64,000 bases of DNA from Lanius collurio (Eukaryota; Chordata; Aves; Passeriformes; Laniidae). The position numbers and the translations under genes were made by a program. Below are positions 25,944 to 38,247 of the stretch, one piece after another. The stretch covers positions 6,956,899-7,020,898 of the forward strand of contig JACBWW010000003.1 in assembly GCA_020086605.1 (NCBI GenBank). Direction: 5' to 3'. The notes below the pieces were generated by a model. It searched no databases. It had not been told where the DNA came from and saw only the letters and a list, made by a program, of their open reading frames with translations. Every line of letters starts with the position of its first letter. Position 1 is the stretch's first letter.

Positions 25944-26983
25944 AATTTTAGATAAGAAAACATTAATTTCCTGTTGCAATGCTAGAAATTTCAAAAACAC
26001 AAAATATGAATAAACTGCAGTATTCCCACAAGCCAAGGACTCCTACTGCAAGCTAGTGACCTTTTAGAGGTAACAGAGAATTTCCATGAGCTCACTTCAG
26101 GCAAAACTGTGAAGGGATGTTAACCTACCTTTTATCATTTTACGGCCAAGTCTCATAATATCTAGTGGTTTTCATAAATCCCACATCCTGATGTTAGTAT
26201 CAGAGTTATATAAGAGCCCATTTTATTCTCCAAAACCACCTGAACACAGACTTCAGTCTTGCAAGAAAATCTTGGATATACTACCAAAGTTCACTCTAAA
26301 GCTATAAAATCAGAACACAAATAAAACCAAACCACTACTGGAAGAACAACCACAAACATCACAAATTTTTCATCTCCTAACCTAGAAAAAGGTCAGGTGG
26401 AAAAACAGAATTCAGGAGGTCCTGCTGCACAGGTTTGAAATCTTCTCTTTGGTGGGAGAAAGAAGGCTCCTAGCACAGTTTCCTGTACTCTGTGGAAAAA
26501 CAGGCCCAAAAAAGCAGGTGATATGCATTGGTTTGGTAACGTGCTGTCCTCTCACTTGATTGTAACAGCCCTTGGCAGGCTGTTTTAGAGCATGGCCCCA
26601 TACAGAAACACTCAAGAAATGCTGAGCCACCCAAGCAGCACACAAAAGTATTTAGTGCAGGTCATGGAAGTTGCCTCCTGGCCTGCCACAGACCCCATGC
26701 CAGGTGACTAAGTCAGCTTCCCAAAGAGTAAGTTGATCCACACAGAATTCTTATCGCCCATAATTCATGCTGGAAACAACTTGGCCAAGTTTTGGGTTAT
26801 CTCACGGCACCACCCCTCTGCCTTGTGGTACACAAAGCAGGGGGAAGGTGGATGAGGACCCCAACAAGTGGAGAAGCAGCAAGGAGGCCCCCTGACAGGA
26901 GAGCAAGCACAGCTGCAGCAAGTATGGCTGGCAAGAGCCTCTACCCCTAATTTGGGACACTGGCCAGGATTAACAGCTGGTCT

Positions 26984-27427
26984 TGATGCCATGACGATTT
27001 TGCCTTTTCTTTCATACCCCTTTTATATACCTCTTCATAACTTTTGTAGTCTTAGTGGTTTTTAGCCTACATTCTCAGACTTATTTGTCAAGCTAGGAGA
27101 CTAAACATTTTAGAAACTTTGTAGTTAGGGATCAGTGTGCCCCACACCCCAAGGTTCCCTCCAGAACACATTTTGTAAACTAAGATAGAACCATTCAGGG
27201 GAAGGTGCCTTGGGGAGGGGGGCTCACTTGAGCTTCTCATTGGGGAATCTTTGATAGTTATGCTAATTAGTAACACCTATAATGTTATACCAGATCTTTT
27301 GTGCGTGGGCATTGTGGTGTGCATTGGGGTGCACCTAAGGATCCTTAAAATAAATACAGAGGTAAAATCCCTTTTTCTCTTCTAACCATGTTTTGATTCC
27401 TGATTTGAAGACCAAATAAAGACATCA
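26984..27427 (+). mobile_element. Solo LTR, ERVL-like endogenous retrovirus
   Basis: It starts TGATGCCATGACG at 26984 and ends GACATCA at 27427, a slightly decayed inverted terminal repeat. The four bases GTCT occur immediately outside both ends, consistent with a short target-site duplication. AATAAA signals lie at 27349-27354 and 27415-27420 near the 3' end, and the sequence between them is pyrimidine-rich, as in the R/U5 part of avian ERVL LTRs. A TTTTATATAC stretch sits near 27021. The 444-bp length is normal for the group. No retroviral coding sequence flanks it. The opening resembles the LTR at 33602, but the bodies differ, so it is a different subfamily. Confidence 0.75.
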
Positions 27428-30400
27428 GTCTGACTCAAGTTGCACAGCCCCATCTATGAATGTGGACTGGTCACAAGCTCTCTGCAGGGCTAGAAACCAA
27501 AACCATTAGCCGTTGGCATCTAGTCACTGCCTGTCATCTGGTATCTGTGGCAGACGGAAGCTGTTAAAATGAATGTGGCAGTGGCCTCCAATAAATTCCT
27601 CCATGTAAACAGTAAACCACGTGCAGCTACCAACAACACAGAATTGAAGCCAAGCATACACTCTGTGACACACGGTCAGGCTGTAAAGGTGAGGGGCCTG
27701 CGGTGCAACTGCAGAGAGCAGCAGCGAGGGCCAGGCCAGGCACACAGGTGATCCCCTCCTCAAGTGCAGCAACAGGATGGGCAAGGAGCCACGACCATGG
27801 CCTCACAGCAGATGACCCTTGAGGTGTTTCTGCCTCCCACTCTGTCTGTGGGGCAGACAGGACTTTATTTGAATACTTCTATTCACTGAAGTCGTATTTG
27901 ACTGAAGTCATCTTAGATTTTCAGAGAGCTGGTTTTAACCACATCTCAGTAAACAAGCCTGCAGTGGCCCGGGTGGCAGGGTAGCAGCCAGGTCTGCTCT
28001 CAGAATAAAGCCATCATCCTTGGTTGCTTCCATCCCTAAAATGATGGGGCAGATGACCTCAGGTAATGGACATCCTGCCCACACATCCCTGTGCATCCCA
28101 AGAAGCCATTCCCAGATGAGAAGCCTCTACCCACAAGGAAACACCAGCTGAGCACACACCTGGCCACACAGGGCCATCTTCATCAACAGACGTCATTCAC
28201 CTACAGAGAAATCACTTCCATGAGGGAAAATGGTCCCAACAGGTGAACAGTGAACAGCACAAATTTGCTCTCACTTCTTTGGCCTTCCCTTGCTTGCTTG
28301 ACAGGTCTTTCAGATATGTGCAATGACCACTTGGAACCTGCCAGCCTGGGTGCCCACTCTCCCCTTGTTGTTTATCTGTATCTCACTACGGCAACTCATT
28401 CAGCAAGCTGTTACACTAAGCATAAAAACAAGCAAATTATACAGCAGATAAAATGCCAAGCTCGTCTTGCACTGCCAGCTCCATTTGGGGGGAAAAAAAA
28501 GTGATGAAGTCTGCATGCATATAATCACAATAATTAGACACTTGTAACCAGCTGAACATCAGCATGCATGCTGAAATTAAAATTGCCCAGTTTGAAAAAC
28601 TAAGAGGGCAGGATCTGTGCAGTCCTATCTTGAAGAAGAGGAAGTATTTTTTTGTTGGCTAATTCAGCTCCTTCTCAAAGAAAACCCTACAGCATTTACC
28701 ATTTATCACTCACTAGAGAAGGGCTGTTGAGTTTGTTGAACATTAACATGCTCATCATAAATAATTTTTTAAGTTGAGGAATTTAAAACTTGGCTGGGGG
28801 TGGCCACACTTATATTTGAACAATTTAAAGTGCTGTGCAGTTTGGGTTTGGGTTTTTTAACACTTGATTCTCTTGCTAGCATTAAAAATACCTCATTCCT
28901 TAGCCCACTGTCAGTGTTAGTCCTTTTTAAACACATACTGTGTAGCTACTCTCTGAGAAAGCCACTTCCCAAAGTCTTCGTGAGTTTAAATGAAAACCCT
29001 ATTGATTCCTTAGTGTTTGTTTTGAGAGTTCTCAGAATTAGTGGGTCAACAAATGTATAAATTCAGCATAGAATCAATCTTTAATATTGGTACTTGTCAC
29101 ATAAAATAATCCCTTTAAAACCAGCCTGCTCATCCTGGAGACCCTACTGCTAACTTCAAACATTGAAGTAACTCCCCATTAAAGGATTCAATAAAGTTCA
29201 AAACTGTCAACCCACACTTTTCAAAATTTCAAAATCTTTTACTGTATTTTTAAAATGTCTGTCTCTCTTAATCTTCCCTTTTACCCACTAAAGCAATGAT
29301 TTAATTTAAAGAATATTGCTTACTTATTGCAAAGACAAAATAGTAGATAAAAATTTGTTCTGTTTGGAACAAGGCAGTCACTAATTTTCTGAGGACAAGT
29401 CAGCCAAGTTTTCCTGCAGTAGGAACTAGAAGTAAAGCTAAGAGTATTCTCTACTGATATTTTTTATTAACAAAAATATTTATTTTTCATTTTTTGTTTT
29501 CGTATATTATATTCTTCCATCTCACATTATCACAATGTCTTGAATCTACACCTTTTTAAACCCACAGACTATAGATGTAATTTATTTCACATAACCTATA
29601 GTGAGTCCACTTCTCCACTCACTGAGAGTTTGCAAGAGATCTGTTTGAAATAATTTATTTTGTATTGAATTCTGTAATCATGAATCAGCAAAAGACACAG
29701 AATCACTAGAAGAGATTATGGGGATACAATTTTATTTTTGGAACTCAATATTTCACATTGTCATACTTCACTGGGTAAACAGTACAAATTGCTTTGTGAA
29801 TTAGGTTTTCATGAAGCAAACGGAAAAAATGCAGGGATTCTGTTGCATGGTAGTACCAGGTTTAAAAGTAGTAAGATATGGTTGGAATTACTGTAGTTGT
29901 TCTTGCTCTACTATAATCAACTCAAGTACATAACTGGTAACAAGAAACAAAAATCTACCCTGAGAATAAGAGAATCACAACATTTATAGAATGCAATTAG
30001 TGCCTTTTTTGATGAAGCATATTGAAAATGATAACTCATTATTACCCATGATAGCAAGTAATCATTTTATCCTCTCATGATTTTTCTCCATACTCCTATA
30101 AAGTTCAGCATTGGTAAGACAGAGATAAAACGAAAAGCTCTTCACCTGTTATTAGATCATTTTGAGATATGTTTGGGGTGTGACAATGCAGCTTCCTCCA
30201 AACATTTACCCTTTAAAATTCTTTTTAAAGAGGGAAGATTTTCCTAAAGTCTTTAAAAGAAACTTCTCCCACAGCCAACATTTTATTCTCAAGAAGTTCT
30301 TGATACGGATCTTCTTTCAGATACTGTTTTGTATTCTTCTAGAAAAGTCATTTACTTCATATTTTATTACACTGTTTCAATGAGAAATTGCAAACAAGCA

Positions 30401-33400
30401 GTTTGTAAGACCAGACTCTCTCTTAATGTGTTGAGAGAGTACTTTCACATACAGAGATGATAAGTGAAGCTGAAATACTCAAAATACAATTGCAAGCAAT
30501 AACTATTAAGAATTGTTTAATAAATCCTGGAGGTCTTCGATTTGCTGAAAAGCACAGAAAATAATTCCCTGGCTAAGAAACTGGAGTACCTTGCCTATAT
30601 GCTAACAGACAGGCCTACAGCTCTTCTTGTTAGGATTCACATATCACTTCTAAAGGCTTGGCTACCAAAAAAGACATTTTCAGGAGATACATCTGTGCAA
30701 GAGATCCTGACCAACTCACTGAGAGCAAAGGCAACTGGTTTGGAAAGTGAAGAGGGCAATAAAGCAGTGCTTAACAGTCTTCATCCCTGGCCAGCTAAGA
30801 AATGGGTGAATATGGATGTGTACATCATCAGCAGTTGCTTTCCTGAAGGATGCAAGAACCAATGCCTTGTCGCAGGCGTCATGGTCAGGATAAAGCCAGT
30901 AGGAGCCACAGTTCTCTTTCCCACCCTGCAGCACTTCCCTGGCAGGCTGTTACTCCTGCTGCACACACCTCCCTAAGACAGAAGCCCTCACCAAGGCTTC
31001 TGACAACTTCCCTCTCTCATACAGCTTGTTTACACAATGAGATACTAACACGCCAGGAAAAAACAGTGCAAAGCCAATGGCTACACACATGCAGCAAACA
31101 AAAACTAGTGCAGCTGCTAGTGAAGCAGCTATGTGACATTTGAGGGTGCAACACAGCTCCATCAGACCTATTACTCAGAAATCCAGCAAACAGGATAAGG
31201 ACAGACATCACAGATGCTCTAAGTTTGTCAACAGCTTCAGTGGCCCTGTGAAATTACTCCAGACAAAAATGTTCAAAAGAAACTAGAAAATATCCATCAG
31301 TATACCCCAGGCTGGCACAGTTCTCGGTTTCCTGAGAGTTTCTTTTCTAGGCTTGCCAAAAGGCACCTTGAGCTGTCTGACCCTGCCAGAGTATAAAGCT
31401 AACAGGCAAAGTCCTCTTGAGTTTGTCTCTTTAGAAGTCACTTGTGGGAAACCCTGGGATACCCACTTTTTTCTGGGTTTATGTTAAGTCTCAGGAACAG
31501 TTTTGTTGAGACAAAGCAGTTTTGTGCCAATTCACAGCTCTGAAAACCACCAAAATCCTCTGAAACAGTCAGAAAAAAATCCCTGTTTTTTATATACTGT
31601 TTTTACCACCATCAATAGCCTAGAATGGAGGTGAACACACTTAAGCAAAATTTAAGCAACGTTTGATGCTTCCTAGCATCAAGCAATCCATGGAGGAATC
31701 CCACTACCAGATCACCTGACACACCTTTATTGTCTGTGCAAAAGTAACTAAACAGGCAAGTCCAAACGTTTCTATCACTTCAGAGAACAAATGGTTTCTC
31801 TCCAACCTTCTTCCTTGCCCTGGAAAAAGTTTGCTCAATGACTGACTATCAATTATTAACTAAGACTTAAGACTGATAGTGTTCAGATAATAACCGCATA
31901 GGAAGAAAAAAATTACCCCAAGCAAACATTACTTGCAAAGACATCGAGAATAAACCTGAAACAATTCATACAGCACAACTAAGTCTCTAGCCATAAAGAT
32001 TTTTTTCAATTAGAAAAAAAATCAAGAAAAAAAACCCTGTAAATTCTTTAACTCTTGCCTGAGAAGGCCCTTAACAAATAACCCTATACTGAAGTATAGG
32101 TACTGCATGCATAACTGGATTTCAGCATGTGCTAACCTACTTTGCTGAAACAGCACCCAGATAACTTATAAAAATTTTATACTGTATTATATAAACAACT
32201 TAAAAAGTCATGTACTTCACTAGACACCCAGGCTATGTTTAGACCTAAAAGAGATACCTGCATCTGTTTAAGAAACATTAGGATACATTGAACTTGCCAG
32301 TAAATTTACAAAGTCTGCAAGCTATTTGTACCCCATGTGGTCACATACTTTTAGGCAGAGATTTAAGGGAAAGAAACAAGGAGGGACATGTAGCACAATG
32401 TAAACTTGTTCAGGAACTTCCTCTTGTACCAGTATAGAAAACAGTCAAAAATAACCTTCAAAGAAATGGAAGAGGTCAATTAAAGGCCACTTTACCATTG
32501 GCAGCAATAGCAGGCAGCAGGCCTGAAAGCCAAAGAAATGTCTTACAAGTCTTGTCCAATTTTCTGTTCAGCCAGTTCACCTGGTTTTCAAGCTCCCATA
32601 AATCATTTCTCAACACTACTGCTTGCTTAAAAAACCCAGAAATTAAAAGTTAACCCAGGCCATGTGGGAAAGTGAAAACACACTTTGATCCAATGCCACC
32701 GTTCCCAAGAAAAGTCTGCAACACTTGGCAGAAATGCAATGTTAGACTTATGCTTTGAATGCCGAGCCTGAAAAAGAAGGAATCTTGCCTCAAAAAGGCA
32801 TTTAAAGAGCCGAAAAAACAAAAATTACTGATTTCATTTAAAAATTCTATTTAAATAAACTACTATTTCAATAAACTCCCAATGTACTTAGTAGCATATT
32901 TCCTAAATATTTTTAACCTGCCAGCATGGCTACTTCATGAGCTCTAACAGCTTGCCACTGAGTGTACAAAACTGTAATATGGGTAGGCAAGCAAGGTGAT
33001 TTCCACCCAGTCCTGTACAGCCAGGGAGATTATGTAGTTCTTGCTATTCACCACCTGCTTTTAAAAGAAGTATCCTTCTTGATTATCCTCTTTTCCACTG
33101 CATTCCCAAGAGCTTCCTCCTCGTTTAACTCCTCCCTATAAGACCTCTCTAATAAAGGTCTAATCCAGAAGACTATAGCCTCTCCACAAAATATGTCCAC
33201 ATGAAGTTAGACAGTCCACCCCAGGTCAGATGAGTGGCAGGAAAGAAGATACACTATCCAAACTTGAACAAATAAAGGTCAATCATCATTTCTTGTTTGG
33301 GATTCAACACCAAGCCTTTCTGGAGGTATGGCTATGCTCAACAAATGCAGCTGTCATTTAGATGTACTTTAAAGGGCTGATTTTACTCTGAAGGATTCAA

Positions 33401-33601
33401 ATGCAAGTCATTTGTTCTTATTACTGCAGTGGGCAGTTTGCTAGGAACTAGAAGTATGGGAGACATTTACAATAAAATCAACTTGACTGAAATTTTACCT
33501 AATGTTCTTCTTTTAGCACTCTGGCTACTTGGTTGTGCAAATTCAAGATTTAAACAATACGGCACATAAAAGAAAAACTTATTTTAAGAGTCTAGAATGG
33601 C
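27428..33601. other. Unique AT-rich non-coding DNA
   Basis: Apart from the 16-bp palindrome at 28.56 kb, nothing is recognised. 29.2-29.8 kb is especially AT-rich. The 144-codon open frame at 30542-30976 shows no domain or known motif. Confidence 0.65.
28559..28574. other. 16-bp perfect palindrome
   Basis: TCAGCATGCATGCTGA is its own reverse complement. A related CTGCATGCAT word lies about 48 bases upstream. It could bind a dimeric factor, but nothing else identifies one. Confidence 0.85.
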
Positions 33602-34017
33602 TGATGCCTTAGGTTTTAACTTTTATATTTTTCAAATACTGTACTGCTTAGTGTGTAACTCAAGTTTTGTGTGGCCTGTTAGCTGCTGTTCTCTCATGCT
33701 GGTTAGACATAACAAGCCGCTGTAGGTTTGTTCTTCACGGATACAAGGACCCAAAATGCGTAGACTAAAGCCTAGAGAAGTGGGGGGCAAACTTGGGGCA
33801 ATTGCATCATTAACTGAGGTTATAATTGGAGAATTAACTCTGATATGCAAATGAACCAAACTTATAAAAGTGTGAAGAACCCCTGATCCACTGTCCATCT
33901 TGGGTGTAGCCTTTTGACTGCCCAGGGTGTATCTTTGAAGGCCCTTCAAATAAATACCTCCTTTTATTCTCTTATTTTGTCTAGTCTCTTTTTTAAGGTG
34001 ACCACCTCAAGGCATCA
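33602..34017 (+). mobile_element. Solo LTR, ERVL-type endogenous retrovirus
   Basis: The ends are a clear inverted repeat: TGATGCCTT at 33602 and AAGGCATCA ending at 34017, with the canonical TG...CA termini. Inside, in LTR order, are an octamer ATGCAAAT (33845-33852), a TATAAAA box (33863-33869) and an AATAAA poly(A) signal (33949-33954), followed by a T-rich stretch. The 416-bp length fits an avian ERVL LTR, and the opening TGATGCCTTAGGTTTTA is typical of this group. No gag, pol or env is attached on either side, so it is a solo LTR left by LTR-LTR recombination. No clean target-site duplication is seen; only GGC is shared at both edges. Orientation follows the TATA and poly(A) order. Confidence 0.85.
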
Positions 34018-35130
34018 GGCTATACAGGATCATGTAAGAAACATACACTTTCTAAAATCAACTGTAACAATTGTACGTGGGAGCTCTTCACAGCAGCTCC
34101 CTACTTCACTTAGCTTTGTGCTATGTATTCTCTGTAGGCACATGCAGCAGGATTTTGGTATTTGTTATCCTACATCTGCACCCATTTCTCCCTTCAAAAC
34201 AACATGAATACATCAGTCCAGAGTAGAAGAATGCCCATGCCCACTGCAAAGCCTAGGAGCCACAGAAATGAGAAGCTTGCTGTCCCAACAGCTGATCCTT
34301 CCCCTGTCACACCTCCATCTCTCTCTGACACCCCAAGGCCTGCCAGGATGAAAAGGTCCTCAGCCCTGCTTGTTTCAGTCTGTTCTTGCAGCTTTCAAAT
34401 AGCAGACACTGGGTGCCACTGTATTAAGAGTATTTAAAAAACCAATAACAGGAAGCAGGATAGAAAAAAACCCCAACTTTTTCTTGATATTGAAGTTTTT
34501 TGAACTGAATTAAAACATGTAAATCTGACCTTCAGTAAAACAGCCACCAAAAACTTCTCTTTACAATTAATACTGTTACAAAAAGGAAGAAGAGCAGTAA
34601 GGAACAAATTAATTCAGAAAATAATCATAATTATACAATACTTACCAGTAACAGTGCTTCTATTGCCAAACATTCAGTAACCTAAACTTACAAGAAATTA
34701 AAAATTTCATTTCTTGTACAGCCAACATATGACCTTCTTCCTCCACAGAAATCACAAAACTATTCACTCGTGACTTCAACTAAGTCATGAGCACAGTAGC
34801 AGAACATCTAATTAATTCAAAAATCAGGCATTTCCCTGCTGACACATCAGCTTTAGGTGGAAGGTGAGGCTGTTGGGAGGGAAGTACAAGCCTGGGATCT
34901 GCTGCAGATTGACACCTATGAGATGTGTGGCTCTAAGAACTTTGGATAGAAACCTTTATTGCAGATTAAACGTGTTCAGGGTAGCTACATTATAAAGACT
35001 ACACTTCAAAAGAAGAAAGAGTAAGGGGAAACCTCCACAATTGTTATGGATTCTTTCTGTTTTCTTTTTTTAAATTACAGATGGTAATTAATTTAATTTA
35101 AATTAATTTGATTTAATTACTAAGCATTAT
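34018..35130. other. Unique DNA between an LTR and the CR1
   Basis: It contains only the candidate microexon at 34.65 kb and an AT-rich stretch next to the CR1 3' end. Confidence 0.6.
34646..34681 (-). other. Candidate 36-bp microexon, minus strand
   Basis: Acceptor AATTTCTTGTAAGTTTAG and donor TTACTG before GTAAGT bound 36 bases with one open frame, exactly 12 codons (VTECLAIEALLL), phase 0 to 0. Other frames contain stops. The signals are good but the size makes chance likely. Confidence 0.22.
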
Positions 35131-35690
35131 AATCATAGAATCATTTACATTGGAAAAGACCTTTAAGATCATCCAGTCCAACTGTTAACCCAGCACTGCC
35201 CAATCCACCACTAAACCACATCCCCACGTGTCATATCCACACCTCTCCTAAGTATCTCCAGGGATGGTGACTGCCACTGCCTTGGGCAGCCTGTTCCAGT
35301 ACCTAAACAGTTTTTCAGTGAAATTTTTTTTCCCAATATTCAATTCAGAGCTCCCTGACACAAATTGAGGTCATTTTCTCTTGTCCTATTGCTTATCACT
35401 TGGGAGAAGACACTGACTCCCATCTTGCCACAACCTCCTTTCAGGAAGTTCTAGAGAGTGATGAGGTTCCTGCTAAACTTTATCTTCTCCAGAATAAACA
35501 CTCCCAGCTCCCTCAATTGCTCCTCATCAGACTTGTGCTCTTTCCCCATCTCTACTGCCCTTCTCTGGACATGCTCCAGCACCTCAATGTCCTTCTTGTG
35601 TTCAGTTTTGGGCCCCTCACCACAACATTCATGGTGTGGCCTCACCAAGTACCGGGGGATGATCACTGCCCCGTCCTGCAAACTGGGATA
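35131..35690 (-). mobile_element. CR1 LINE, 5'-truncated 3' fragment
   Basis: On the plus strand the element is read in antisense. It opens with the CATAGAATCAT tail unit (the CR1 3' end is an ATTCTATG-type repeat), followed by the hallmark CR1 3'-UTR wording: 'aagatcatccagtccaac', 'cagggatggtgactg', 'gggcagcctgttcc', 'tcttgtcctattgc' and 'cttctctggacatgctcc'. The 3' end is therefore near 35131 and the truncated 5' end near 35690, where resemblance fades. CR1 elements in birds are nearly always short 5'-truncated copies without target-site duplications, as here. Several point differences and small indels relative to the family wording suggest an old, inactive copy. An AT-rich stretch with a 14-bp palindrome (35093-35106) abuts the 3' end. 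Family membership is very secure; the subfamily and exact 5' boundary are not. Confidence 0.94.
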
Positions 35691-35705
35691 GAGACTGTTT
35701 GCCAA
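35451..35705 (-). pseudogene. Decayed C-terminal remnant of CR1 ORF2 (reverse transcriptase protein)
   Basis: Inside the CR1 copy an 84-codon open stretch contains the typical ORF2 tail: a 'LEHVQRRA' block, then 'EEQLRELG', then a 'LEK' plus basic stretch leading to 'NLITL'. In the family these residues lie at the extreme C-terminal part of ORF2, after the reverse-transcriptase core, which is absent because of the 5' truncation. The frame ends at a TAG (35451-35453 on the plus strand) where the family normally has a tyrosine codon. Recognisable ORF2-like wording (NFLKGG-type) continues just after it, so this is a nonsense break in a dead copy. The first 30 or so residues read poorly against the family and may be flank or frame-shifted. 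It is not a functional gene. Confidence 0.75.
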
Positions 35706-36430
35706 GGAAAGCTGGATGATGCTGTAATCAACTCAGTGGGTTTAAGAAGAGCCTTGTTCTTTGATGGATAAGTCACTTTTCTTGTACATTTACAAAATAT
35801 CCTTTCCTCACAGTGAAATCAAAATGGACCAAAAATTTTTATGAGGAACTTCTTTTATAAATGGAATAGAAATTAATACAAAGGCTTATATATTCATCCC
35901 AAATGACAGGAGAAAAATCACTAGCATAGTTAATTACAAAAGGGCAAAAGTACTCCAGGGTAACCTCAGATTTGGAATGAATGCTATTTCAGAGCCAAGG
36001 AATAGGAACTATCTAACACAGATGGACATCAACCACTGCACAAGCCTGACACTTGCAAGAAAACTTGTCTGTCAAGAAAAGCCTCGGATAAGCTCTACAA
36101 ACTTAAGCAACAAAATCACTTTATTTTCTCAGCAAATGGCACATATTACAAGAAAGAACAAAAAAACTCAAAAAACCCAAACCAAACACCCCCTCAACCA
36201 CAAACCTTCTACCAAAAAAGCCACAAATATTTAATACAGCATTACTTGTTGATCCCCTAATACATCATATTTATAGAACTATTTTTAAAGTCAATGATTG
36301 GTTGATGAAACTTGGAACGATATTGAAAGGAATAAGATGAACGTGTCCTTACAAACAGACCATGAAAATCTGCTTGTAGATATGGCCAGGAACTTACAGA
36401 TAGGGAAGTAACTGAAGAAACACTATCAGT
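35691..36430. other. Non-coding DNA with an A/C-rich stretch
   Basis: 36150-36230 is A/C-rich low-complexity sequence. Nothing else is recognised. Confidence 0.6.
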
Positions 36431-36819
36431 TGTAGAAAATGTTACTAATTGACATGGAATGCTGCTCAGCCAAGGCTGTGTTAAAGTCCTGAACTCAGAG
36501 AAAAAGAACAGAGACTTAACAGAATTATGAATAGGTTTTTTTCTGTCTTTTATACAACAAAACAGGGGGTGCATATTAGAGGAGGGGCATGGAGAAGGGG
36601 ATTCAGGATATCTGTATCTTCCGAGTACCTCAGGCAATGGGGAAAGGAAGAGGGTGATGCAGATGGGAACTTAAGATAAAAAAGGGGGCTTTTTATCCCC
36701 AGTACTATGAGAGACCCCAGGGGAATGCCCCATGGCCTCTCCCTTTATTTGAATAAAGTTCCTGGACTCCTCTGTCTCCTTTCTGGACATAAACCTCCGG
36801 CTTTGTGGATTTTTCCACA
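36431..36819 (+). mobile_element. Possible solo LTR
   Basis: The right part looks like the promoter-proximal and poly(A) half of an LTR. It has an AT-rich TATA-like GATAAAAAAG near 36675, a GGGG...CCCC short stem just after it, AATAAA at 36752-36757, and a pyrimidine-rich tail ending TTTTTCCACA at about 36819. The best left end is TGTAGAAAAT at 36431, which is an imperfect inverted match of the right end. The length would be about 389 bp. No matching target-site duplication was found, so the boundaries, especially the left one, are uncertain. Confidence 0.5.
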
Positions 36820-37706
36820 CAATATAATCTTTTTTTTATCTTGCAAATCATTTGATCACATTTTTCTCTCTTATTTTTTACTGCTGACTGCCTGTTTGAA
36901 TTTTGTCAGATTAAGGTGAATCCTAATTTGAATTGGAAGAAATTCTTTAATTGTGGTTTACAGAAACTCTTTACTCCTATAAGACTTGAAATTTTTATGC
37001 TACACTAACACTTAAAAGTCACCAATCTCACGGTGTATTCTGTACGGCATAAATTCATTGAAACTTTAAGAAAAGGTTCCTATTATCAAAAAAAATACTC
37101 ATGTGATACTTAGAAGACTAAAAGTAATGGCTAGTAATGTAGCAATAACTATGAAAAAGACTAGAGCACATAACTCAAAGTACAAGATTATGTCTTTTGT
37201 AAATTCTGAGTTACATAGATGTCTCTCTCATATAGCTCAAAGACTTTACTGAATTTAAGTTTGGCTTTTTAAGGAATGCTGAGTGTCACTGGATTTATTA
37301 TGTACAAACTAGGAGAGGCTGGTTCTCAAAACTAACAACTTGATGTCAGATTTGTGAATAAACTGTTAAAGACAAGAAAAAGTAGATGATCAATGGCAGT
37401 ACTCTAAGTAGTAAACCTCATGATGAGGAACATTCACAGCAAACCACCCATAGCTCATTTCTCTGCTATTCACAGCCTTCAGCTTGTAATAGCAAATATT
37501 AGAGGCACCAGAGAATTTGCTGGAGAGATAATGAGCAATAAGGGCTTGGGGTTTATTACACTGCACATCTCTACAAGGCTTATTCTACACATTCAGAAAA
37601 CATTAGTGGAGGAGTTACTTAAGTGAATTTCAGCTCATTATGGAATGCTTATCTTGAGTTTGTTCAGAGAGGTATTCAAAGACTTCACTGAAGCCGGAAA
37701 AATGCC

Positions 37707-38247
37707 TGATGGCCACCTCAGAGGCCAGGCTTTCCCCACTGAACTAAGGGTGTTTGTTGGGATGAGGCACAAGAGCTGAGCTAAACAGAACCGAGAACAC
37801 ATAAAGACAGCTCACAGGAAATCTCCAACTCCCAGGCAGCAGGGAAGGGGCAAAGCACAAAGCAGCAGTGAAACTGGCAGGCCTGCACGGGCTGCCTGCA
37901 AGGCACAGTCCTTGCTGCCCAGTCTGCTCTGATCCAGAGGGGCAGCAAGAGCCTGTCCCTGCTCCTCAGCCAGCCCCAGCACACTTCTGTGGCTGGGGGG
38001 CTTCCACAGGCAGGCACCCGAGCCTGCTGAACTGGTGGCACCATACACAGACGAGAGCTCTAACAGTAAGTGTGGTAGAAACCCTTGAGCCAATTTCTCC
38101 ATGGTAGCTGGAGCACAGGCCTCAATTTTTCTCTCTTTTGTCCTTCATAGCCCAGGCTCCTGGAGCTGGATTCCTAGGCTGTGCTCATGCCTTCCAGCCA
38201 ATCTTTAGACTCTTGGCGAATAAAGAGGAAGCAAGATTGAGGCATCA
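37707..38247 (+). mobile_element. Possible solo LTR, ERVL-like
   Basis: A TGATGGCCACCTCA start at 37707 pairs imperfectly with a TTGAGGCATCA end at 38247. AATAAA lies at 38219-38224, about 24 bases before the end, as in the other LTRs here. The interval is GC-richer than its neighbours and has no open retroviral frame. The 541-bp length is acceptable for an ERVL LTR. No clear target-site duplication is visible. The end signature resembles the LTR at 33602, but the body does not. Confidence 0.42.

Larger units (their letters stand above)
21206..26983. other. Unique non-coding DNA between two LTRs
   Basis: It holds the hairpin at 22.27 kb, the TTTG repeat, the 17-bp tandem repeat and a poly-T run. 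No retroviral gag, pol or env wording was seen, so the two LTRs are not the ends of one provirus; their sequences also differ. Confidence 0.65.

Noticed and set aside
29690..29730. CR1-like 'cacagaatcactag' word
   Set aside because: Resemblance to a CR1 3' end stops after about 14 bases.
30542..30976. 144-codon plus-strand frame
   Set aside because: No family motif, no clear splice edges, and overlapped by two antisense frames.
35400..35771. Plus-strand frame of 123 codons
   Set aside because: It is the antisense shadow of the CR1 element.
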